Below are positions 1-10,563 of a stretch of 64,000 nt of DNA, piece by piece. The number at the start of each line of letters is the position of its first letter. Within the stretch, counting starts at the first letter, position 1. The stretch comes from Taudactylus pleione (lineage: Eukaryota > Chordata > Amphibia > Anura > Myobatrachidae), in NCBI GenBank assembly GCA_031769625.1, contig JAUIMM010002313.1:1-64000 (forward strand), read 5' to 3'. The notes beneath the pieces were generated by a model. That model was not told where the DNA came from. It searched no databases and saw nothing but the letters and a program-made list of their open reading frames with translations. The position numbers and the translations under genes are program-made.

Positions 1-2554
1 GCCTAAAATGAGCATTTGCTGTTTTCTCTTAAACGCAACATGGGAGAAAAACCATTTCACATCAAATTTGTGGGCCTTGGTTTTCAACACATTTGTGAAA
101 TTTTGAGCTGTCTGTGTTTGCTACAAGAGGAGATATCACAAAGTATTTGCTTTTGTCGTTTCCATTGGTTTCAATGCATTTTGGCCTAAAACGAGCATTT
201 GCTGTTTTCTCTTAATGCAACATGGGAGAAAAACCATTTCACATCAAATTTTTGGGCCTTGGTCTTCAACACATTTGTGAAATTTTGAGCAGTCTGTGTT
301 TGCTACAAGAGAAGATATCACAAAGTATGCGCTTTTGTTTTCCATAGGTTTCAATACATTTTGGCCTAAAATGAGCATTTGCTGTTTTCTATTAAATGCA
401 ACATGGGAGAAAAATGATTTCACATCACATTTGTGGGTCTTGGTCTTCAACACATTCTGTGACATTTTGAGCTGTCTTTGTTTGCTACAAGAGAAGATAT
501 CACAAAGTATGCGCTTTTGTTTTCTATTGGTTTCAATGCATTTTGGCCTAAAACGAGCATTTGCTGTTTTCTCTTAAACGCAACATGAGAGAAAAAACAT
601 TTCACATCAAATTTGTGGGTCTTGGTCTTCAACACATTCTGTGAAATTTTGAGCTGTCTTTGTTTGCTACAAGAGAAGATATCACAAAGTATGCGCTTTT
701 GTTTTCCATTGGTTTCAATGCATTTTAGCCTAAAGCGTGGATTTGCTGTTTTCTCTTTAAACGCAACATGGGAGAAAAACCATTTCACATCACATTTGTG
801 GGTCTTGGTCTTCAACACATTCTGTGAAATTTTGAGCTGTCTGTGTTTGCTACAAGAGGAGATATCACAAAGCATTTGCTTTTGTCGTTTCCATTGGTTT
901 CAATGCATTTTGGCCTAAAATTAGCATTTGCTGTTTTCTCTTAAATGCAACATGGGAGAAAAACCATGTCACATCACGTTTGTGATTCTTGATCTTCAAC
1001 ACATTCTGTGAAATTTTGAGCTGTCTGTTTGCTACAAAAGGAGATATCACAAAGTATGCGCTTTTGTTGTTTCCATTGGTTTCGATGCATTTTGTTCTAA
1101 AATGAGCATTTGCTGTTTTCTCCTAAATGCAACATGGGAGAAAAAACATTTCACATCAAGTTTGTGTGTCTTGGTCTTCAACACATTCTGTGACATTTCG
1201 AGCTGTCTGTGTTTGTTACAAGAGGAGATATCACAAAGTATGTGCTTTTGTTTTCTATTGGTTTCAATGCATTTTGGCCTAAAATGAGCATTTGCTGTTT
1301 TCTCTTAAACGCAACATGGGAGAAAAAACCATTTCACATCAAATTTGTGGGCCTTGGTTTTCAACACATTTGTGAAATTTTGAGCTGTCTGTGTTTGCTA
1401 CAAGAGGAGATATCACAAAGTATTTGCTTTTGTCGTTTCCATTGGTTTCAATGCATTTTGGCCTAAAACGAGCATTTGCTGTTTTCTCTTAATGCAACAT
1501 GGGAGAAAAACCATTTCACATCAAATTTTTGGGCCTTGGTCTTCAACACATTTGTGAAATTTTGAGCAGTCTGTGTTTGCTACAAGAGAAGATATCACAA
1601 AGTATGCGCTTTTGTTTTCCATAGGTTTCAATACATTTTGGCCTAAAATGAGCATTTGCTGTTTTCTATTAAATGCAACATGGGAGAAAAATGATTTCAC
1701 ATCACATTTGTGGTTCTTGGTCTTCAACACATTCTGTGACATTTTGAGCTGTCTTTGTTTGCTACAAGAGAAGATATCACAAAGTATGCGCTTTTGTTTT
1801 CTATTGGTTTCAATGCATTTTGGCCTAAAACGAGCATTTGCTGTTTTCTCTTAAACGCAACATGAGAGAAAAAACATTTCACATCAAATTTGTGGGTCTT
1901 GGTCTTCAACACATTCTGTGAAATTTTGAGCTGTCTTTGTTTGCTACAAGAGAAGATATCACAAAGTATGCGCTTTTGTTTTCCATTGGTTTCAATGCAT
2001 TTTAGCCTAAAGCGTGGATTTGCTGTTTTCTCTTTAAACGCAACATGGGAGAAAAACCATTTCACATCACATTTGTGGGTCTTGGTCTTCAACACATTCT
2101 GTGAAATTTTGAGCTGTCTGTGTTTGCTACAAGAGGAGATATCACAAAGCATTTGCTTTTGTCGTTTCCATTGGTTTCAATGCATTTTGGCCTAAAATTA
2201 GCATTTGCTGTTTTCTCTTAAATGCAACATGGGAGAAAAACCATGTCACATCACGTTTGTGATTCTTGATCTTCAACACATTCTGTGAAATTTTGAGCTG
2301 TCTGTTTGCTACAAAAGGAGATATCACAAAGTATGCGCTTTTGTTGTTTCCATTGGTTTCGATGCATTTTGTTCTAAAATGAGCATTTGCTGTTTTCTCC
2401 TAAATGCAACATGGGAGAAAAAACATTTCACATCAAGTTTGTGTGTCTTGGTCTTCAACACATTCTGTGACATTTCGAGCTGTCTGTGTTTGTTACAAGA
2501 GGAGATATCACAAAGTATGTGCTTTTGTTTTCTATTGGTTTCAATGCATTTTGG
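1..2554 (+). repeat. Tandem duplication of a 1277-bp, seven-monomer unit
   Basis: Bases 1-1277 are repeated almost unchanged at 1278-2554. Every private variant recurs at a constant offset of 1277 (1276 in the first few dozen bases): the TTAATGCAAC deletion, AGCGTGGATTTGC, the lone TGATTCTTGATC, and the GTTCTAAAATG unit. The copies differ at only a few sites, for example G437 against T1714 and one extra A in the A-run near 1326. Seven monomers at 184 bp would be 1288 bp, so the unit carries a net loss of 11 bp that both copies share. The third unit, from 2555, does not match. The near-identity implies a recent unequal exchange or an assembly duplication. Confidence 0.93.
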
Positions 2555-2764
2555 CCTATAACGAGCATTTCATGTTTTCTCTTAAACGCAACATGGGAGA
2601 AAAACCATTTCATGTCACATTTGTGGGTCTTGATCTTCAACACATTCTGTTTTCTCATAAACGCAACATGGGAGAAAAACCATTTCACATCACATTTGTG
2701 GGTCTTGTTCTTCAACACATTCTGTATAATTTTGAGCTGTCTGTGTTTACTACAAGAGAAAATA

Positions 2765-5700
2765 TCACAAAGTATGCACTTTTGTTGTTTCCATTGGTTT
2801 TAATGCATTTTGGCCTAAAACCAGCATTTGCTGTTTTCTCTTAAATGCAACATGGGAGAAAAACCATTTCACATCAAATTTGTGGGTCTTGGTCTTCAAC
2901 ACATTCTGTGACATTTTGAGCTGTCTGTTTTTGCTGCAAGAGGAGATATCACAAGTATGTGCTTTTGTTGTTTCCATTGGTTTCAATGCATTTTCGCCTA
3001 AAACGAGCATTTGCTGTTTTCTCTTAAACGCAAATGGAAGAAAAACCATTTCACAGCACATTTGTGGGTCTTGGTCTTAAACACATTCTGTGAAATTTTG
3101 AGCTGTCTGTGTTTGCTACAAGAAGAGATATCACAAAGTATGCACTTTCGTTGTTTCCATTGGTTTCAATGCATTTTTACCTATAATGAGCATTTGCCGT
3201 TTTCTCTTAAACGCAACATGGGAGAAAAACCATTTCATATCACATTTGTGGGTCTTGGTCTTCAACACATTCTGTGAAATTTTGAGCTGTCTGTGTTTGC
3301 TACAAGAGGAGATATCACAAAGTATTTGCTTTTGTCATTTCCATTGGTTTGAATGCATTTTGGCCTAAAACAAGCATTTGCTGTTTTCTCTTAAACGCAA
3401 CATGGAAGAAAAACCATTTCACATCACATTTGTGGGTCTTGGTCTTCAACACATTCTGTGAAATTTTGAGCTGTCTTTTTTTGCTACAAGAGAAGATATC
3501 ACAAAGTATGAGCCTTTGTTTTCCATTGGTTTCAATGCATTTTGGCCTAAAGCGTGCATTTGATGTTTTCTCTAAAATGCAACATGAGAGAAAAACCATT
3601 TCAAATCACTTTGTGGGTCTTGGTCTTCAACATATTCTGTAAAATTTTGAGCTGTCTGTGTTTTCTACAAGAGGAGATATGACAAAGTATGTGCTTTTAT
3701 TGTTTCCATTGGTTTCATGGCATTTTGGCCTAAAACGAGCATTTGCTGTTTTCTCCTAAATGCAACATGGGAGAAAAAACATTTCACATCAAATTTGTGG
3801 GTCTTAGTCTTCAACACATTCTGTGACATTTTGAGCTGTCTTTGTTTGTCACAAGAGGAGATATCACAAAGTATGTGCTTTTGTTTTCTATTGGTTTCAA
3901 TGCATTTTCGCCTAGAGCGTGTATTTGCTGTTTTCTCTGAAATGCAACAAAGGAGAAAAACCATTTCACATCTCATTTATGGGTCTTGGTCTTCAACACT
4001 TTCTGTGAAATTTTGAGCTGTCTTTGTTTGCTACAAGAGGAGATATCACAAAGTATGTGCTTTTGTTGTTTTTATTGGTTTCAATGCATTTTTGACTTTA
4101 ATGAGCATTTGCCGTTTTCTCTTAAACGAAACATGGGAGAAAAAACATTTCATATCACATTTGTGGGTCTTGGTCTTCAACACATTCTGTGAAATTTTGA
4201 GCTGTCTGTGTTTGCTACAAGAGGAGATATCACAAAGTATTTGCTTTTGTCGTTTCCATTGGTTTCAATACATTTTGGCCTAAAACAAGCATTTGCTGTT
4301 TTCTCTTAAAAACAACATGGGAGAAAAACCATTTCACATCACATTTGTGGGTCTTGGTCTTCAACACATTCTGTGAAATTTTGAGCTGTCTGTGTTTGCT
4401 ACTAGAGGAGATATCACAAAAAATGCACTTTTACTATTTCCATTGGTTTCAATGCATTTTGTCCTAAAGTGTGCATTTGCTGTTTTCTCTTAAACGCAAC
4501 ATGGGAGAAAAACCATTTCACATCACATTTGTGGGTATTGGTCTTCAACACATTCTGTTTTCTCTTAAACGCAACTTGGGAGAAAAACCATTTCACATCA
4601 CATTTGTGGGTCTTGTTCTTCAACACATTCTGTGAAATTTTGAGCTGTCTGTGTTTTCTACAAGAGGAAATATCACAAAGTATGCACTATAGTTGTTTCC
4701 ATTGGTTTCAATGCATTTTGGCCTAAAACCAGCATTTGCTGTTTTCTCTTAAACGCAACATTGGAGAAAAACCATTTCACATCACATTTGTGGGTCTTGG
4801 TCTTCAACACATTCTGTGAAATTTTGAGCTGTCTGTGTTTGCTACAAGAGGAGATATCACAAAGTATGTGCTTTTGTTGTTTCCTTTGGTTTCAATGCAT
4901 TTTGGCCTAAAATGTGCATTTGCTGTTTTCTCTTAAACGCAACATGGAAGAAAAACCATTTCACAGCACATTTGTGGGTCTTGGTCTTCAACACATTCTG
5001 TGAAATTTTGAGCTGTCTGTGTTTGCTACAAGAGGAGATATCACAAAGTATGCGCTTTCGTTGTTTCCATTGGTTTCAATGCATTTTGGCCTAAGACGAG
5101 CATTTGCTGTTTTCTCTTAAACGCAACATGGGAGAAAAACCATTTCATATCACAAATTTGGGTCTTGGTCTTCAACACATTCTGTGAAATTTTGAGCTGT
5201 CTGTCTTTGCTACAAGAGGAGATATCACAAAGTATTTGCTTTTGTCGTTTCCACTGGTTTCATAGCATTTTGGCCTAAAACAAGCATTTGCTGTTTTCTC
5301 TTAAAAGCAACATGGGAGAAAAACCATTTCACATCACTTTTGTGGGTCTTGGTCTTCAACACATTCTGTGAAATTTTGAGCTGTCTGTGTTTGCTACTAG
5401 AGGAGATATCACAAAATATGCAATTTTACTGTTTCCATTGGTTTCAATGCATTTTGGCCTAAAGTGTGCATTTGCTGTTTTCTCTTAAACGCAACATGGG
5501 AGAAAAACCATTTCACATCACATTTGTGGGTCTTGGTCTTCAACACATTCTGTTTTCTCTTAAACGCAACATGGGAGAAAAACCATTTCAGATCACATTT
5601 GTGGGTCTTGTTCTTCAACACATTCTGTGAAATTTTGAGCTGTCTGTGTTTGCTACAAGAGGAGATATCACAAAGTATGCGCTTTCGTTGTTTCCATTGG

Positions 5701-6478
5701 TTTCAATGCATTTTGGCCTAATACGAGCATTTGCTGTTTTCTCTTAAACGCAACATGGGAGAAAAACCATTTCATATCACATTTGTGGGTCTTAGTCTTC
5801 AACACATTCTGTGAAATTTTGAGCTGTCTGTCCTTGCTACAAGAGGAGATATCACAAAGTATTTGCTTTTGTCGTTTCCATTGTTTTCAATGCATTTTGG
5901 CCTAAAACAAGCATTTGCTGTTTTCTCTTAAAAGCAACATGGGAGAAAAACCATTTCACATCACTTTTGTGGGTCTTGGTCTTCAACACATTCTGTGAAA
6001 TTTTGAGCTGTCTGTGTTTGCTACTAGAGGAGATATCACAAAATATGCAATTTTACTGTTTCCATTGGTTTCAATGCATTTTGGCCTAAAGTGTGCATTT
6101 GCTGTTTTCTCTTAAACGCAACATGGGAGAAAAACCATTTCACATCACATTTGTGGGTCTTGGTCTTCAACACATTCTGTTTTCTCTTAAACGCAACATG
6201 GGAGAAAAACCATTTCAGATCACATTTGTGGGTCTTGTTCTTCAACACATTCTGTGAAATTTTGAGCTGTCTGTGTTTGCTACAAGAGGAAATATCACAA
6301 AGTATGCACTTTAGTTGTTTCCATTGGTTTCAATGCATTTTGGCCTAAAACCAGCATTTGCTGTTTTCTCTTAAACGCAACATGGGAGAAAAACCATTTC
6401 ACATCACATTTGTGGGTCTTGGTCTTCAACACATTCTATGGAATTTTGAGCTGTCTGTGTTTGCTACAAGAGGAGATA
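2765..6478 (+). repeat. Higher-order repeat block 1
   Basis: This block runs from one copy of a marker monomer pair to the next, 3714 bp. The pair consists of a unit with CACAAGTATGTGC (two bases lost) followed by a unit with CGCAAATGGAAG and CACAGCAC. Inside are 75-bp truncated monomers at about 4555, 5550 and 6177, spaced 995 and 627 bp apart. There is also a divergent monomer with TATGAGCCTTTG and ATTTGATGTTTTC near 3510-3580. The same order of private variants recurs in the next block, and this shared order defines it as a higher-order repeat. Confidence 0.85.
5550..5624 (+). repeat. 75-bp truncated hybrid monomer (representative)
   Basis: After CAACACATTCTGT the sequence jumps directly to TTTCTCTTAAACGCAAC and runs again to CACATTCTGTG. 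One monomer has therefore lost about 109 bp. The two original sequences, CATTCTGTGAAA and TTTGCTGTTTTC, share CTGT at the breakpoint, the signature of a microhomology-mediated deletion. Identical joins occur near 2648 (with TTCTCATAAACG), 4555, 6177, 8088, 9083, 9710, 12356, 12983, 15076, 16987, 17982, 20811, 21438, 22985 and 24162. In the right arm they occur near 32588, 35783, 36962, 41813, 42807, 43802, 44429, 46159, 46786, 47781, 48408, 51795, 52421, 52864, 53675, 54852, 55847, 56474, 57469, 58096, 60747, 61373, 62733 and 63728. The shared breakpoint means a single origin followed by amplification. Confidence 0.93.
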
Positions 6479-9400
6479 TCACAAAGTATGCGCTTTTGTT
6501 GTTTCCATTGGTTTCAATGCATTTTGGCCTAAAACCAGCATTTGCTGTTTTCTCTTAAATGCAACATGGGAGAAAAACCATTTCACATCAAATTTGTGGG
6601 TCTTGGTCTTCAACACATTCTGTGACCTTTTGAGCTGTCTGTTTTTGCTGCAAGAGGAGATATCACAAGTATGTGCTTTTGTTGTTTCCATTGGTTTCAA
6701 TGCATTTTGGCCTAAAACGAGCATTTGCTGTTTTCTCTTAAACGCAAATGGAAGAAAAACCATTTCACAGCACATTTGTGGGTCTTGGTCTTAAACACAT
6801 TCTGTGAAATTTTGAGCTGTCTGTGTTTGCTACAAGAAGAGATATCACAAAGTATGCACTTTCGTTGTTTCCATTGGTTTCAATGCATTTTTGCCTATAA
6901 TGAGCATTTGCCGTTTTCTCTTAAATGCAACATGGGAGAAAAACCATTTCATATCACATTTGTGGGTCTTGGTCTTCAACACATTCTGTGAAATTTTGAG
7001 CTGTCTGTGTTTGCTACAAGAGGAGATATCACAAAGTATTTGCTTTTGTCATTTCCATTGGTTTGAATGCATTTTGGCCTAAAACAAGCATTTGCTGTTT
7101 TCTCTTAAACGCAACATGGGAGAAAAACCATTTCACATCACATTTGTGGGTCTTGGTCTTCAACACATTCTGTGAAATTTTGAGCAGTCTTTTTTTGCTA
7201 CAAGAGAAGATATCACAAAGTATGAGCCTTTGTTTTCCATTGGTTTCAATGCATTTTGGCCTAAAGCGTGCATTTGATGTTTTCTCTAAAATGCAACATG
7301 AGAGAAAAACCATTTCAAATCACTTTGTGGGTCTTGGTCTTCAACATATTCTGTAAAATTTTGAGCTGTCTGTGTTTTCTACAAGAGGAGATATCACAAA
7401 GTATGTGCTTTTATTGTTTCCATTTGGTTTCATGGCATTTTGGCCTAAAACGAGCATTTGCTGTTTTCTCTGAAATGCAACAAAGGAGAAAAACCATTTC
7501 ACATCTCATTTGTGGGTCTTGGTCTTCAACACTTTCTGTGAAATTTTGAGCTGTCTTTGTTTGCTACAAGAGGAGATATCACAAAGTATGTGCTTTTGTT
7601 GTTTCTATTGGTTTCAATGCATTTTTGACTTTAATGAGCATTTGCCGTTTTCTCTTAAATGAAACATGGGAGAAAAAACATTTCATATCACATTTGTGGG
7701 TCTTGGTCTTCAACACATTCTGTGAAATTTTGAGCTGTCTGTGTTTGCTACAAGAGGAGATATCACAAAGTATTTGCTTTTGTCGTTTCCATTGGTTTCA
7801 ATACATTTTGGCCTAAAACAAGCATTTGCTGTTTTCTCTTAAAAGCAACATGGGAGAAAAACCATTTCACATCACATTTGTGGGTCTTGGTCTTCAACAC
7901 ATTCTGTGAAATTTTGAGCTGTCTGTGTTTGCTACTAGAGGAGATATCACAAAAAATGCACTTTTACTATTTCCATTGGTTTCAATGCATTTTGGCCTAA
8001 AGTGTGCATTTGCTGTTTTCTCTTAAACGCAACATGGGAGAAAAACCATTTCACATCACATTTGTGGGTATTGGTCTTCAACACATTCTGTTTTCTCTTA
8101 AACGCAACATGGGAGAAAAACCATTTCACATCACATTTGTGGGTCTTGTTCTTCAACACATTCTGTGAAATTTTGAGCTGTCTGCGTTTGCTACAAGAGG
8201 AAATATCACAAAGTATGCACTTTAGTTGTTTCCATTGGTTTCAATGCATTTTGGCCTAAAACCAGCATTTGCTGTTTTCTCTTAAACGCAACATGGGAGA
8301 AAAACCATTTCACATCACATTTGTGGGTCTTGGTCTTCAACACATTCTGTGAAATTTTGAGCTGTCTGTCATTGCTACAAGAGGAGATATCACAAAGTAT
8401 GTGCTTTTGTTGTTTCCTTTGGTTTCAATGCATTTTGGCCTAAAATGTGCATTTGCTGTTTTCTCTTAAACGCAACATGGAAGAAAAACCATTTCACAGC
8501 ACATTTGTGGGTCTTTTTCTTCAACACATTCTGTGAAATTTTGAGCTGTCTGTGTTTGCTGCAAGAGGAGATATCACAAAGTATGCGCTTTCGTTGTTTC
8601 CATTGGTTTCAATGCATTTTAGCCTAAGACGAGCATTTGCTGTTTTCTCTTAAACGCAACATGGGAGAAAAACCATTTCATATCACATTTGTGGGTCTTG
8701 GTCTTCAACACATTCTGTGAAATTTTGAGCTGTCTGTCTTTGCTACAAGAGGATATATCACAAAGTATTTGCTTTTGTCGTTTCCATTGGTTTCAATGCA
8801 TTTTGGCCTAAAACAAGCATTTGCTATTTTCTCTTAAAAGCAACATGGGAGAAAAACCATTTCACATCACTTTTGTGGGTCTTGGTCTTCAACACATTCT
8901 GTGAAATTTTGAGCTGTCTGTGTTTGCTACTAGAGGAGATATCACAAAATATGCAATTTTACTGTTTCCATTGGTTTCAATGCATTTTGGCCTAAAGTGT
9001 GCATTTGCTGTTTTCTCTTAAACGCAACATGGGAGAAAAACCATTTCACATCACATTTGTGGGTCTTGGTCTTCAACACATTCTGTTTTCTCTTAAACGC
9101 AACATGGGAGAAAAACCATTTCAGTTCACATTTGTGGGTCTTGTTCCTCAACACATTCTGTGAAATTTTGAGCTGTCTGTGTTTGCTACAAGAGGAGATA
9201 TCACAAAGTATGCGCTTTCGTTGTTTCCATTGGTTTCAATGCATTTTGGCCTAATACGAGCATTTGCTGTTTTCTCTTAAACGCAACATGGGAGAAAAAC
9301 CATTTCATATCACATTTGTGGGTCTTGGTCTTCAACACTTTCTGTGAAATTTTGAGCTGTCTGTCTTTGCTACAAGAGGAGATATCACAAAGTATTTGCT

Positions 9401-10563
9401 TTTGTCGTTTCCATTGGTTTCAATGCATTTTGGCCTAAAACAAGCATTTGCTGTTTTCCCTTAAAAGCAACATGGGAGAAAAACCATTTCACATCACATT
9501 TGTGGGTCTTGGTCTTCAACACATTCTGTGAAATTTTGAGCTGTCTTTGTTTGCTACTAGAGGAGATATCACAAAATATGCAATTTTACTGTTTCCATTG
9601 GTTTCAATGCATTTTGGCCTAAAGTGTGCATTTGCTGTTTTCTCTTAAACGCAACATGGGAGAAAAACCATTTCACATCACATTTGTGGGTCTTGGTCTT
9701 CAACACATTCTGTTTTCTCTTAAATGCAACATGGGAGAAAAACCATTTCAGATCACATTTGTGGGTCTTGTTCTTCAACACATTCTGTGAAATTTTGAGC
9801 TGTCTGTGTTTGCTACAAGAGGAAATATCACAAAGTATGCACTTTAGTTGTTTCCATTGGTTTCAATGCATTTTGGCCTAAAACCAGCATTTGCTGTTTT
9901 CTCTTAAACGCAACATGGGAGAAAAACCATTTCACATCACATTTGTGGGTCTTGGTCTTCAACACATTCTGTGGAATTTTGAGCTGTCTGTGTTTGCTAC
10001 AAGAGGAGATATCACAAAGTATGCGCTTTTGTTGTTTCCATTGGTTTCAATGCATTTTGGCCTAAAATGAGCATTTGCTGTTTTCTCTTAAACGCAACAT
10101 GGAAGAAAAACCATTTCACATCACATTTGTGGGTCTTGGTCTTCAACACATTCTGTGAAATTTTGAGCTGTCTGTGTTTGCTACAAGAGGAGATATCACA
10201 AAGTATGCGCTTTCGTTGTTTCCATTGGTTTCAATGCATTTTGGCCTAAAACCAGCATTTGCTGTTTTCTCTTAAACGCAACATGGGAGAAAAACCATTT
10301 CACATCACATTTGTGGGTCTTGGTCTTCAACACATTCTGTGGAATTTTGAGCTGTCTGTGTTTGCTACAAGAGGAGATATCACAAAGTATGCGCTTTTGT
10401 TGTTTCCATTGGTTTCAATGCATTTTGGCCTAAAACCAGCATTTGCTGTTTTCTCTTAAACGCAACATGGGAGAAAAACCATTTCACATCACATTTGTGG
10501 GTCTTGGTCTTCAACACATTCTGTGGAATTTTGAGCTGTCTGTGTTTGCTACAAGAGGAGATA
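6479..10563 (+). repeat. Higher-order repeat block 2
   Basis: This is a second copy of the block, 4085 bp between marker pairs. The stretch 7625-9881 matches 4092-6348 at a constant offset of 3533 bp, including the three 75-bp truncated monomers (8088, 9083, 9710). Relative to block 1, extra monomers of the type with CTGTGGAATTTTG occur near 10000-10560, where two successive 184-bp units are essentially identical (10259 and 10443 starts). This is a local monomer expansion. Confidence 0.83.

Noticed and set aside
1085..1100. RNA polymerase III B-box-like sequence (GTTTCGATGC)
   Set aside because: It only weakly resembles GGTTCGANTCC, has no matching A box at the right distance, and is a one-off variant of GGTTTCAATGC in two duplicated monomers. 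No tRNA or SINE fold is evident.
5055..5075. Possible CENP-B box (CTTTCGTTGTTTCC in some monomers)
   Set aside because: TTCGTTG matches the start of the mammalian box, but the required A at the middle and the CGGG near the end are absent (TTTCCATTGG instead). The CpG arises from a CTTTTG to CTTTCG change in a subset of monomers.
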